Below, piece after piece: positions 46,928 to 59,525 of a DNA stretch of 64,000 nucleotides. Origin of the DNA: Fratercula arctica (Eukaryota > Chordata > Aves > Charadriiformes > Alcidae); assembly GCA_947846985.1 (NCBI GenBank), contig CANTUZ010000025.1:10910100-10974099 (forward strand), written 5' to 3'. Position numbers and translations under genes: made by a program. How positions within the stretch are numbered: the stretch's first letter is position 1; each line of letters starts with the position of its first letter. The notes under the pieces were generated by a model that was not told where the DNA came from, did no database searches, and worked only from the letters and a program-made list of their open reading frames with translations.

Positions 46928-49247
46928 ACCTCTAGAGCCAATGAGGAGAGGTGCCATGCTGGACCTAGTTCTCACCAACAAGGAGGGGCTGGTGGGGAAT
47001 GTGAAGCTCAAGGGCAGCCTTGGCTGCAGTGACCATAAGATGGTGGAGTTCAAGATCCTTAGGGCAGCAAGGAGGGGGCACAGTAAGCTCACTACCCTGG
47101 ACTTCAGGAGAGCAGACTTTGGCCTTTTCAGGGATCTGCTTGGTAGAGTGCCATGGGATAAAGCCCTGGAGGCAAGAGGGGCCCAAGAAACCTAGTTAAT
47201 ATTCAAGGATCACCTCCTCTAAGCTCAAGAGTGATGCATCCTGACAAAGAGAAAGTCAGGCAAAAACACCAGGAGGCCTGTATGGATGAACAAAGAGCTC
47301 TTGGACAAACTCAGACATAAAAAGGAAGCCTACAGAGGTGGAAGCAAGGACAGGTAGTCCGGGAGAAATACAGAGAAATTATCTGAACAGCCGGGGATCG
47401 GGTTAGGAAAGCTAAAGCCAGATAGAGTTAAATCTGGCCAGGGACATGAAGGGCAACAAGAAAAGCTTCTACAGGTATGTCGATGATAAAAGGAAGACTA
47501 AGGAAAATGTGGGCCCTCTCCAGAAGGAAACAAGAGACCTTGAAACACAGGATATAGAGAAGGCTGAGGTACTCAATGACTTTTTTGCCATGGTCTTCAC
47601 CTGCAAGTGCTCTAGCCACACCGCCCAAGTCACAGAAGGCAAAGGCAGAGACTGGGAGAATGAAGAACTGCCCACTATAGGAAAAGATCAGGTTCAAGAT
47701 CATCTAAAGAACGTGAAGGTGCACAAATCCATGGGACCTGATGAGTTTAATCCTTGGATCATGAGGGAACTGGAGGATGAAGTTGCTAAGCCGCTTTCCA
47801 TTATATTTGAGAAGTCATGGCAGTCCGGTGAAGTTCCTGCTGACTGGAAAAGGGAAAACATAAACCCCATTTTTAAAAAAGGGGAAAAGGAAGACCTGGA
47901 GAACTAAAGGCCAGTGGTCAATCTGTGCCCAGCAATATCATGGAGCAGATCCTCCTGGAAACTATGCTAAGGCACATGGAAAATAAAAAATAAGGAGGTG
48001 ATCGGTGACAGCATATATGACTTCACAAAGGGCAAATTGTGCCTGACAAATTTGGTGACCTTCTACAATGGGGCAACTGAGATCATCTACCTGGACTTCT
48101 GCAAAGCATTTGACACTGTCCCGCATGATATCCTTGTCTCTAAATTGGAGAGACATGGATTTGACAGATGGACCATTCAGTGGATAAGGAATCGGCTGCA
48201 TGGTCACACTCAAAGAGTTGCAATCAATGGCTCGATGTCCAAGTGGCGACTAGTGATGACTGATGTTCCTCAGGGGTTGGTACTGGGACCGGTGACATTT
48301 AACATCTTTGTTGGCGACATGGACAGTGGGATTGAGTGCATCCTAAGCAAGTTTGCCGACAACTCCAAGCTGTGTGGAGTGGTTGACACACTGGAGGGAA
48401 GGGATGTCATCCAGAGGGACCTGGACAGGCTTGAGAGGTGGGCCCGTGCAAACATCATGAAGTTCAACCAGGTCAAGTGCAAGGTCCTGCACCTGGGTCG
48501 GGGCAATCCCAGGCACAAATACAAGCTGGGTGGAGAATGGATTGAGAGCAGCCCTGAGGAGAAGGACTTGGGGGTGCCGGTGGACGAGAAGCTCAACATG
48601 ACCCGGCAATGTGCGCTCGGAGCCCAGAAGGCCAACCGTATCCTGGGCTGCATCAAAAGAACTGTGGCCAGCAGGTCGAGGGAGGTGATTCTACCCCTCT
48701 ACTCTACTCTCGTGAGACCCCACCTGGAGTACTGCGTCCAGCTCTGGGGCCCCCAACATAAGAAGGACATGGACCTGTTGGAGCGAGTCCAGAGGAGGGC
48801 CACGAAGATCATCAGAGGGCTGGAGCACCTATGCTATGAAGACAGGCTGAGAGAGTTGGGGTTGTTCAGCCTGGAGAAGAGAAGGCTCCGAGGAGACCTT
48901 ATAGTGGCATTCCAGTACCTAAAGGGGGCTTACAGGAAGGATGGGGAGGGACTCTTTATCAGGGAGTATAATGACAGGACGAGGGGCAACGGCCTCAAAC
49001 TGAAAGAGGGGAGATTTAGATTGGATATCAGGAGGAAATTCTTCACTGTGAGGGTAGTGAGGCAATGGAACAGGTTGCCCAGGGAAGCTGTCAATGCCCC
49101 ATCCCTGGAAGTGTTCAAGGCCAGGCTTGATGAGGCTTTGAGCAGCCTGGTCTAGTGGGAGGTGTCCCTGCCCATGGCAGGGGGGTTGGAACTAGATGAT
49201 CTTTAAGGTCCCTTCCAACTCTAACCATTCTATGATTCTATGATGAC
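46928..49247 (+). mobile_element. CR1 LINE, 2.3 kb, endonuclease end to 3' tail
   Basis: It starts in the endonuclease C-terminus (GAMLDLVLTNKEGLVGNVKL) and passes through a broken linker. A 153-codon open piece (47446-47907) includes [21 protein letters not shown] gap around 47905-48000 follows, then a 385-codon ORF, 3' UTR and tail (CTATGATTCTATGATGA near 49245). It belongs to the [12 protein letters not shown] group, like the copies at 30.8, 55.2 and 58.3 kb. Confidence 0.88.
47998..49155 (+). pseudogene. CR1 ORF2 C-terminal half, 385 codons open
   Basis: The frame is open from within the RT to the natural stop (LSSLV, TAG). RT blocks include [20 protein letters not shown] and [14 protein letters not shown]. 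The catalytic box reads FADNSKL where other copies have FADDTKL, so the second catalytic Asp is Asn. The C-terminal domain ([40 protein letters not shown]) is complete. The length of open frame suggests a fairly recent copy, but it is catalytically dead and lacks the N-terminal RT and endonuclease in frame. Confidence 0.85.
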
Positions 49248-49255
49248 TCTATGAG

Positions 49256-50702
49256 TCTAAGTATGTGTGCCTGTGTTTAGACACTGAATGCCATCATTTT
49301 CCAAAAAAAACCTCAACTACCTGTAATAGAAAAAGTTGAATTTTTAAAAGCTCACTGGTTATTGGACACTTTTGAAAATCTGGTTTCTTACTTAGGTACC
49401 CAAAATTGGGCTACATCATTAGCAGATATAAAAGCTAAATGCTCAGGATCCTATTAAAAAAAAATAATCTGGTTTCATATTGAACTGCACCATTTTCTCA
49501 TGGTAACTCATGTACGTAGTTTAGTTGGCACAAAGGTAAAAATGTAGCCTTGGCAAAATATTTGCGAAGAAGAGAATAGCACAAGAAATCATCACCAATG
49601 CACCTAGAAAAGAGAAATGAAGAATGGTCAGTGAAAAACAGCCATTCAAAGCTGAAACCTGGATGCAGCTTAATGTTAGTAAAAAGGAAAGATTTCACCA
49701 AGAACAGGTACTCTCACACGAGACTCCAGTGAAACAATTATGAAGAATTAAAACTATGAATTACCGTGTCAGTGAATAAGAAATTACTATCATTAAGGCA
49801 CCTCTATGGTAACAGTCTTGACTTATGCTAGAAAGAATTTCCCAACATCTTCAGCAGGGCTGAATCAGGACTCTCTACAGCCAGACTGTTGTGATCATAC
49901 AGCTTTCCCAAACTTTGGGACTGAAAGTCTTTGCTTTGTCTCTTTTGGCTTTCTGTAGACCTCCAATAGTTCTCACAACTCAGATAGACCCTACTCACAT
50001 ATTTGTTTCTGCAACAGTACTAAGCAGGAGCCATCACTGTGATGTATATTGACCCCTTTTAGATGGGGATCAAAAGAACAGCTTTGAAAGTTAGGGGAAG
50101 GGATGGCCAGACTAGTTTTGACTGTAAACCAGCCTAGTGACACACTGGGTTTCAGAGCATGGAAAGCACCTCTCACCTGATTCTTGTGATTTACTTAGGT
50201 ATGTAAATGCAAGTTCCCAAGGTGCTTCTTACAGCACCTTGCTCTAGGCAAGTGGTACTTGAATAATAAGGATAAGGAGATGAGAGTGAGTTCTCTGGGA
50301 AAACTAGAAGGGGATTTCTAGACTTGTTTTTTGCAAGGGGAGACTACTTTAGTTGCTAGGGTTCAAAAATGAAGGTCATAATCCTATATTTTCTCCTTCA
50401 TCCCAGTTTGGCTTGATGCTTTCTTTGTCAATGTACCATTCCTCCTGTCATCCAGGGTTGGTTGCAGAACAGATTTCCTTTCTGTGGGCATGAAGTTTAC
50501 TCCTGACTATAATAATATCAGGGTAGCTATTGATACTTCACCACCATAAAGACTGACAATGAGTTACCCTGAAGTGAGGTGAGCTGGCTTGAGGTGCTAG
50601 GCACTAATGTAGAGTGACTGGAGACTTTGCTGCTCTGGAGTGGGAAGCTGTGTGAGAAACCTTCCTCATTCAGCCGTTACCGCATTCCACCGACCTCCTT
50701 GG
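49256..50702. other. Intergenic, nothing recognised
   Basis: Unique sequence with no supported feature. Confidence 0.55.
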
Positions 50703-50705
50703 GGA

Positions 50706-50904
50706 ATAGAATAGAATAGGACTAGACTATTTCAGTTGGAAGGGACCTACAACGACCATCTAGTCCAACTGCCTGCTCAGTTCAGGGCTGAGAAAAAGTT
50801 AAGAGCATTGTCAAAATGCATCTTAAGCACTGACAAGCTTGGGGCATCAACCACTTCTCTAGGAAGCCTGTTCCAGTGTTTGACCACCCTCTCGGTAAAG
50901 AAAA
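50706..50904 (-). mobile_element. CR1 LINE 3' end, about 200 bp
   Basis: The tail (AATAGAATAGAATAGG) and TTTCAGTTGGAAGGGACCTACAACGACCATCTAGTCCAACTGCC are followed by the ORF2 C-terminal segment. It includes GGGGCATCAACCACTTCTCTAGGAAGCCTGTTCCAGTGTTTGACCACCCTC, read on +. It ends at GTAAAGAAAAA, where a second CR1 tail begins. Confidence 0.82.
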
Positions 50905-50906
50905 AA

Positions 50907-50995
50907 TAGAATCACAGAATCATAGAACAGTTTAGGTTGGAAGGGACCTTTAAAGGTCATCTAGTCCAATCCCCCTGTCTACCCTTCTGATAAAG
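50907..50995 (-). mobile_element. Short CR1 3' tail fragment adjacent to another
   Basis: TAGAATCACAGAATCATAGAACAGTTTAGGTTGGAAGGGACCTTTAAAGGTCATCTAGTCCAATCCCCCTG is a CR1 3' UTR in - orientation. Only about 90 bp are recognisable. It abuts the previous CR1 fragment in the same direction. Confidence 0.75.
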
Positions 50996-53900
50996 TTTAC
51001 CACTCCACTAGAGAGCCTGTAAAAGTGTTACCACCTCAGCATTGTCCTTTTTTCCACAGAACGGCACTGAAAGCAGAGAATAAACCCAAGCATAGCCTAA
51101 GCTGCTGCTGACTTGTCTCCTTCAGCACTCATGTGAGGCTTTTGTTTTTTAAGGTGCTCCACCTCCTTCGTCCTTATTTCTCTGCACAGGGAAAACTGTA
51201 GGAGGACAAGACTTCACAGACCTGAGTACTGTACACCCACACTGGCTTCAGTTAAACCAGATGTGCAAAGCAATCCAACATCAGAGAAAGTCAGGACTTG
51301 GAGTAAATATGATGTAGATTGAGTGCACACATGCTGTACCTAAAATCTCCCAGTTAAGTTTGCTCTAGCAACTATAATTAAGCATTTGTGTATCTATTCA
51401 TGTCTAACAGTTCACGAGAATTTGTAGGCACTTAATGCTAACAGGCAGTGGATGTCATCCTTTAAATAGGAACATTATTTTAACAGCAGGAGTTCCTCTA
51501 AAAGATTGGAGATAACAGAGATCATTCAAATTATTTTCAGTATGCTACAACAGCATATTACCAGAAGTACTTTAAAACATTTGTACAGCCAGGAAGAAGT
51601 AGTATCACTTTATCATATGCTACTATCTAAAAGAGTAATTAAATTGTCAAGCATTCATGCCCATCCAATCTTATGATTCATTTATCATTAAAAAGATACA
51701 ATGATCCAAACCCCGTTTAATAGACTTGCTCCTCCTTAGATTTGTGGACTTACATTATGTCTTATATGTTCATAGGCATTAAACAACAAGGATTTCATTC
51801 ACAGGCATTAGATAACATTATTGTTTTTCCATAAAAGATATTGTCCTACATGGCTTCCTCAAGCACAGGAAAAGTCTGATTCTGGTCTTGCAATTATTAC
51901 ATCCTGTAGTTTTTCCCATAATCTGAGTCAAATAGACAAGGAAAGAGTTGCGTGATTTTGTGAACAACCTTACAGCATGAATCTTAAATCTCTTTGCATG
52001 TTTTATGGCATATATAAAACAAGTAAAAACCTACAGGCCTAATACAGCCTTGATCCTGTGCTCAAGAAATCTGTGAGCATTATTTAATAGTGCCAAATCA
52101 AGCTCTACTTTTCAAAGTATCTGTGTCCAAGCAGTTACATATATGTAAAAATTCATCACAATCGTGGCCAATTCAGGGACCGTACATATACTGAGGAAAG
52201 CAGTAAATGCATTGTTCAATTCAACTGTCTCCACTCACTGGGGCTGACATTTATTTATCTTGCAGATCTCTGGTATATGTGCCCTCATCTGATTCTTATA
52301 AAAATGCTTAAGTCTCTTGAGCTTGTGAAATATCATTTAGATCAATTCGATGAAGTACATTTAAAAGAAGTGTTTAATGGCTAAGACAAGATACATGGAA
52401 TAAACGTACCAGTAGATTGCACAATAATAAAATGAAAAAATAGACTATTTAATTTTAGACATTAAATCCTTGCTGCTCACCTGGATCCTCAATTTTGGTC
52501 CTTAACTCAGAAGCTGATTAGGAGAATATGATAATTCAGGAAATTAAGTAACACATGCAGGCATTTTTTCCAATGCAGCAACTGACACAGCTGATCTCCA
52601 AGTGCACAGCACTAGGTCCTCCACTTCAAAACCACTCTCCAGTACATCAGGCATTTCATGCACTCCAGTCTTGAAAAAAACCTAAAAATTATTGCACACT
52701 GGGTTTTTTTTCAGTTGTCTATTCAAGCCTATGAAAAAATTGCTGAAAAAGATGGCTGTTTACAATAATGCCTTTTTACAAGTTGTTCCTCTTATTACTA
52801 AAAAGATTTAGGTACAATTTATTCTGTTCAAGCTGACCTCCAGTTTGAACCTTGAATACTTAAAAGTTGTTCAAACATACAAGTTATAAAACATGTGAGG
52901 ATAAACAAACAGGTTAATATAGAAGAGTGGCTGTATTGGTGTTTATACTAAGCTTGAGTTCATGCCAAGTGTGAAGTAGATGTCTAGTTCAAAAGACTCT
53001 TTGTGTAACTAATAAAAGCGTGTGTCTTCTCCCAAAGAAACAGCCCTCTTCAAATGTTATTAAACATTCCTCAACTTACATAATGTCCTGTCCAACCCCA
53101 GAGAATGGAGAATGTGATGAATAATTCTGTACAGAAATGTTTATATAAACTTCGCAGTGGTGTACAGATGAAGGTTATGACAAGTTTTACTACTGTAGAA
53201 ATAAAACTTGTGTACCTGAAACCTCTCACAGAACTAAATGCACCAATTTGTTGTATCCCTTTGCTAATGGCATCAGAATAGCCAATAACATTACGGGATG
53301 CTGAAGTTAGATGGAAAGTCCAATGTCTTCTGACAGGGAAGATCAAATTTTGTATATTGGTCTGGTTTTCTCTAAGAGGCTGATCCTGATCCTTTGGAGT
53401 GATACATGAACAGTGCACAACTTTTGTGTTGGGTTTTCTCCTAGAATTACCACACATTTTAAATTAATCTTATTTGAATGATTTATATTAATCATACTGT
53501 GTCTGGAATATCAGCATACCCTTATGAAAATTAGAAAAGGGACAAAATCTATCATCTGCTTAATTTCCCCTGTTTTCCCAGGCATTGGACTAGCAAAATT
53601 TATGAACATTGTGTTGGAACTCCTTCACTTCAGAATGCCCCTTTCTTTTTGAGTTGTATTATTTTGTTTAGCAATCTGTCCTGTTCTAAGACTGGAGTCC
53701 AGAAAGCAGCATTTCTTTTCCTACAAAATATTTCTGAGATGCTTGGGACAAACCATTTACATTCCTGCATGTATGCTACTATGTTATTATATATAATAAC
53801 TATGCATAGCAATAAATGAACACTCAAAGTTTAACTCTTTATGTTGCTGTTGTATATAAATGAAAAACAATATGACTGGAAAAGATGTTTGTTTTTCTCC

Positions 53901-55170
53901 AAATGCAAAGTATGCTTTGGAGGACAGGATATGGGAAGAGTTCAGTACTCTCAGCATGTACTGAGCTGAGCTGTATGAACTGAGCTTGCTTAGTTCTTCC
54001 CAGGAAAAACTGAAGGTAGTGTAGGTACAGGCCTGTAGCTCTGACACAGGTCCTTGCTCTCTAGGGGCAGCTAATGAAATTAGGTATCCACAGGCTTTAG
54101 CAAGAGAAACGAGAGCATTTTGAGTACTTAGTTTAGGTGCAGCAACTCTTCAGTTCCATCTTTACTTAGATCAAATCCTGAGAGGAGAGTGTTGCATTAC
54201 AGCCTCTGAAAAACAGGCAGCAGAGATTGTCCAAGTTTTCCTCCCAAGACAGCATAGTTTACAAGGGTCTTCCCTTGACCGTAGCTCCAACTAAACACAA
54301 TATAAACCTCATTGTTAAATGTGGTACTTGGACTTCCTAGACACTATCCATGTTTCACTATCTGGCCCTAAGGAAAAACAGATTTTAAACCTAGAGTAGA
54401 GTAAGATTTAGACTTTTTTATTATTACTACATACAAATACATAGAGGTTAAGGAAAACTGAAGATTTTCAGCATTAGGATCTTACGGAAAGCAATTGTGA
54501 GTAGCGGATGAAGGTTGCAAACTTGATACCACTGAATCAATGACAATCTTTCTAGAGACTTCAGTGGAAAGAGGATAATACTCCTACACTCGCTTTAATA
54601 GTTGTTGCATAAGATTAAAGACTGAAGAGCTATTTCCGGCCTTAATCATGATACTTATCTATACTCTTCATAAGACCCCTTTAAAACGTCCTACTTAGCA
54701 AGCCTAAAATCATTCCTTGAAATTATATGAATAGACTTAATTTATGCTTTCTCCCTTCTCTTTCTTACATAGGGATATCCAGGTTCTGACTATCTGGAAC
54801 TAATTCTTAGTGATTGTTATCATTATCTTTACCAAACATTGATTGCAACAGAGATTTATGAATGGAAAGTAGGGTTTTTTCTTTGACTAAAATATCTTCA
54901 TGAGTATGTGTGTGGGAGGTCAGGAAGTGACCATGCACTCATTCCTTCCTTGCCTTTAAGAAGTGTGACTAGAAAACAATAAGATTCATAGAAAGTGGTC
55001 CCTGCTATTATACAAAGTTAATATAGCCAGATTATTTGCAACATTAGGATTTGGCATATAATATCATCTATCCACAAAAGGCTTACCACAGAACCGGGAA
55101 TTCAGTCTCAGTACCAATTTTCATGCTTTTTCAAGATTTTATATGTAAAGGAAGAAGCTCACCAGAACAA
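50996..55170. other. Intergenic, 4.2 kb, nothing recognised
   Basis: The longest repeat-free stretch outside the gene. It is AT-rich, with no ORF of note, no RNA gene and no repeat family recognised. Confidence 0.5.
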
Positions 55171-57003
55171 TCACAGAATCATAGAATAGTTTCAGTTGGA
55201 AAGGACCTTTAAAGGTCATCTAGTCCAACACCCCCTGCAATGAGCAGGGATATCTTCAAATAGATCAGGTTGCTCAGAGCCCCATCCAACCTGACCTTGA
55301 ATGTTTCCAGGGATGGGGCATCTACCACCTCTCTGGGCAATTTGTTGCAGTGTTTCATCACCCTCATCGTAAAAAAATTCTTCCTTATATCTATTCTAAA
55401 TCTACTCTCTTTCAGTTTAAAGCCATCACCCCTTGCCCTATCACAACAGGCCCTGCTAAAAAGTTTGTCTCCATCTTTCATATAAGTACTGAAAGGCCAC
55501 ACTAAGATCTCCTTGGAGCCTTCTCATCTCCAGGCTGAATAACTCCCAGCCTCTCAGCCTGTCTTCCTAGCAGAGGTGCTCCAGCCTTCTGATCATCTTC
55601 GTGGCCCTCCTCTGGACCCTCTCCAACAGGTCCATGTCTTTCCTGTGCTGAGGACTCCAGAGCTGGATGCAGTATTCCAGGTGGGGTCTCACCAGAGTGG
55701 AGTAGAGGGGTAGAATCACCTCCCTCGACCTCCTGGCCATGCTTCTTTTGATGCAGCCCAGGATATGGTTGGCCTTCTGGGCTCTGAGTGCACATTGTCG
55801 GGTCATGTTGAGCTTCTCATCCACCAACACCCCCAAGTCCTTCTCCTCAAGGCTGCTCTCAGTCCCTTCATCCCCCAGCCTGTATTGATGCCGGAGGTTG
55901 CCCCGACCCAGGTGCAGGACCTTGCACTTGGCCTTGTTGAACCTCATGAGGTTCACACAGGCCCACTTCTGGAGCTCGTCCAGGTCCCTCTGGATGGCAT
56001 CCTGTCCCTCTGGCCTGTCGACCGCACCACTCAGCTTGGTGTCATCTGCAAACTTGCTGAGGGTGCACTTGATCCCACTGTCAATGTCATTGAGGAAGAT
56101 ATTAAACAGTACTGGTCCCAATACGGACCCCTGAGGGACATCACTCATCACCCCTCTCCATCTGGACATCGAGCCATTGACCACCACCCTCTGGATGCGA
56201 CGATCCAATCAATTCGTCATACACCAAACAGTCCACCCATCAAATCCGTATCTCTCCAACTTAGAGAGAAGGATGTTATGGGGGCCTGTGTCAAAGGCCT
56301 TGCAGAAGTCCAGATAGATGACATCCATAGCTCTTCCCTTGTCCACTGATGCAGTCACTCCATCATAGAAGGCCACAAGGTTGGCCAGGCAGGACTTGCC
56401 CCTGGTGAAGCCATGCTGGCTGTCTCGAATCACCTCCCTGTCCTCCATGTGCCTTAGCATAGCTTCTAGGAGGATCTGTTCCATGATCTTCCCAGGCACA
56501 GAGGTGAGGCTGACAGGGCAGTAGTTCCCGGGGTCCTCCTTTCTACCCTTTTTAAAAATGGGTGCAATGTTTCCCTTTTTCCAGTCACCGGGGACTTCAC
56601 CTGACTGCCACGACTTTTCAAATATCATGGAGAGTGGCTTGGCAACTACATCAGCCAATTCCCTCAGGACTCTGGGGTGCATCTCATCAGGTCCCATAGA
56701 CTTCTGTATGTTCAGGTTCCTCAGGTGGTCTCAAACCTGATCTTCTCTTTCAGTGGGATGGGACTTTGTTCCCCCAGTCCCTGTCTTGAGGTCCATCCAC
56801 TTGAGAGGTGTGGGACGAGAGGTTGCCAGTGAAGACTAAAGCAAAAATGTTGTTGAGTACCTCAGCCTTCTCCTCGTCTGTTGTTACCAGTTTGCCAGTC
56901 TTTCTCATCAGCGGGGCTACACTTTCACCTTCATTTTCTGGCTGACATACCTGTAGAAGCCCTTCTTATTCTTTGCGTCCCTTCCCAAATTCAGCTCCAG
57001 TTG
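55171..57003 (-). mobile_element. CR1 LINE, 1.8 kb, RT to 3' tail
   Basis: The tail starts at 55171 (TCACAGAATCATAGAATAG). On the - strand the RT is almost intact. An open 162-codon piece (56697-56209: [40 protein letters not shown]) is followed in the same frame by a 213-codon piece (56208-55567). Only a TGA at 56209-56211, where Trp is expected, separates them. The FADDTKL catalytic box is intact. The C-terminal part (EHLC, then RIDIRKNFFTMRVMKHCNKL) is broken near 55566. The 5' edge lies in the linker DAKNKKGFYRYVSQ near 57000. Confidence 0.87.
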
Positions 57004-58307
57004 CTCCTTATTTAAATTGCAAATTTCTGAATAAAAAGTAACAGATTTCTCTTGCTCTTTAACCAGTTCCAGTTTACAAGAATACGCAAAAGCATTGTGA
57101 AGGTCTGATATGCCTTTGCTGTACACTATATAGTGAAAGATAATCCCTTTCTCAAAGAGCTGATTTAAGAAAAAGCTCACTTTGTAGTGCACAGAATAGA
57201 CAAGGAGCAGTTGAATGGGCTGGTAAAGGAAGAAAAAGAATAATTCTTATAAATATCATGAGAAACAGCAAATTCACTTGTTACCTGAAGGATAATATGG
57301 AGCAAAGGGGAAGATGTCAGCAAAGATAAACAGTGGTGTCAACCTCAAGCATTTGGAGAAGAGAAAAGGAAGAGTTTTCCCAAGCTGCATTTCTTCAAAC
57401 TGAGCAAAGACAATAGAACCAGTGCTCCTGCTCCTGTGCTGCTCAGGGGATGACTGACCATGACCAGTTAATAGACTGGCCACGCACAGTCTATTGCCAT
57501 GTAGAATGAGCTGAGCTTCCTGAAAAGGAGCTTGTCAGGGCATAAGGCACCATCCGGCTAACCTTGTAGCCCATCTAATATACGCTTAGCAGGTTGACCC
57601 TTAACAGATAACTGGGTATTTACTCCCTGCTGCAGTCTTCTACAGACATAGACTTTGAATCTGCTTTATGACATAACAAACCGAAGAACTCCAGCTTAAG
57701 AAATGCAGCCTTAGTCACATTTTGTCTGAAGCATGCAGGTGTGATGGAGAAGTCAAGAGAGACCTGGAGAGAGGTGAGGAGCAAAAACAATAGGAGCCGT
57801 GAAGCGAGAGAATATAATCAGAAATTTTTTTTAACTCTGCTGAAAGGTTCTCTTTAGAAGGAAAAGAACTGTTATTGCTATATAATGGAATAGACTATTT
57901 TTCTTTAAATAGACTTTCCAATAAGGGCTTTAAAAGACTCCTGGGTTTCAGGCATCGTACCTATGTTGTATCACACTAATATATTGGTACATTTGAAAAT
58001 GCACTGAAATGTGCTCTGCCCCTTCAGTTAGACCTAAAATAGCATAGTAATTAGTGTGATTCTCTTACATGTGCCATTGTTTAGGCAGTTGGCACTTGGA
58101 ATTTTGTAGAATGTTTTATCTGGCTTAGTTGTTAATATAAAGCACAAAGACTCCATAAAGCACAACTTCTCTTCTAAGCTGATGAGAAAAAAAGATATAT
58201 TTCAGTTTTTAATCAGGCAATATCAGGGCAAGTAAAGTGCAGTTTTAGTCCATCTCACTTGACAGCCTTTGAATTCAGAAGCTTTGTATTTAGATAATGA
58301 GGCATTT
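57004..58307. other. Intergenic, nothing recognised
   Basis: Unique sequence with no supported feature. Confidence 0.55.
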
Positions 58308-58797
58308 CAGCACAAGAAGGACATGGACCTGTTGGAATCAGTCCAGCGGAGGGCCACGAAGATCATCAGAGGGCTGGAGCACCTATGCTATGAGGACAGG
58401 CTGAAAGAGTTGGGGTTGTTCAGCCTGGAGAAGAGAAGGCTCTGAGGAGACCTTATAACGGCATTTCAGTATCTAAAGGGGGCCTACAAGAAAGGTGGGG
58501 AGGGACTCTTTATCAGGGAGTATAATGACAGGACAAGGGGTAACAGCCTTAAACTGAAAGAGGGGAGATTTAGATTGGATATCAGGAAGAAATTCTTTAC
58601 GGTAAGGGTGGTGAGGCAATGGAACAGGTTGCCCAGGGAAGCTGTCAATGCCCCATCCCTGGAAGTGTTCAAGGCCAGGCTGGATGAGGCTTTGAGCAGC
58701 CTGGTCTAGTGGGAGGTGTCCCTGCCCAGGGCAGGGGGTTGGAACTAGATAGTCTTTAAGGTCCCTTCCAGCCCAAACCATTCTGTGATTCTGTGAT
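58308..58797 (+). mobile_element. CR1 LINE, 3' 0.5 kb with tail
   Basis: It begins at AAGAAGGACATGGACCTGTTGG and passes through the [21 protein letters not shown] block (58355-58410). An in-frame TGA lies at 58442 (RRL-stop). The 3' UTR and tail CCATTCTGTGATTCTGTGAT end near 58797. Its long identical stretches with the 46.9-49.2 kb copy suggest the same subfamily and similar age. Confidence 0.88.
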
Positions 58798-59125
58798 CAT
58801 CGGTTGTGACCAAGCCTTGCTCACTAGAACTTCATATAGATATAACTGTGCCTCAAACGTATGCTCTAATTATGCTAATCATGATGCCTTCACTCAGAGA
58901 AGTTGCTCTGTATTCATCAGCAGCAAGAAAAGTGTCTAACAGCATGCTGCTACTTAACTACTTGCTTAATAGCCTGCCAGCTTCTGTCAAAGGCTGAGTG
59001 TCCTGTTCCCATGCAGTTAGTTCAATTTTACAAGTCCTAGAATTATTTTGTCATTGTGATGGCTGAAGGGTGGTCTGCAAAGAGCCTGGTGTTTTGCTAG
59101 TTCTACCTGGTAATTCTAATTCTAC
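58798..59125. other. Short spacer, nothing recognised
   Basis: Unique sequence between a CR1 tail and the truncated ERVL element. Confidence 0.5.
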
Positions 59126-59525
59126 CATTCTGTGATTCTGTAATGGGTTTGCCTTTGCCTGAGGCAGGAAAAACCCAAACAGTTTTCCCTAGTATATTCC
59201 TCTCATGCACCACAGGGACTTTATCCCCTTCTACTGATGTAAAAGGTCTGACTGAGCAGGACCAGCTCGATTAATGGATCCCCTGGTGTTAACTAGCCAG
59301 GTAGCTTATGCTAAATACTTGTCCCAATTTTTAAAAGATCCACCAGCCATTGATTTCAGGGTAGTTTTTCCACAGTCCATTGTATCACTCAATATTCCAA
59401 GAAGCTGGTGCATGACAGAGGATACGATATACCCACTCAATACCATGTTCTTTGGTCCAAGTACTTATAAGACTGTTTTTGAAATGAGTCCCATTGTCTG
59501 ATTCAATTCTTTCTGGAGTACCATG

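Noticed and set aside
53071..53457. 128-codon - strand ORF in the repeat-free stretch
   Set aside because: No recognisable domain or flanking exon signals. Its length is within chance expectation for 4 kb of sequence in six frames.
55765..56349. 194-codon + strand ORF over the CR1 at 55-57 kb
   Set aside because: It is antisense to the RT frame (RT motifs are on the - strand), with no motif of its own.
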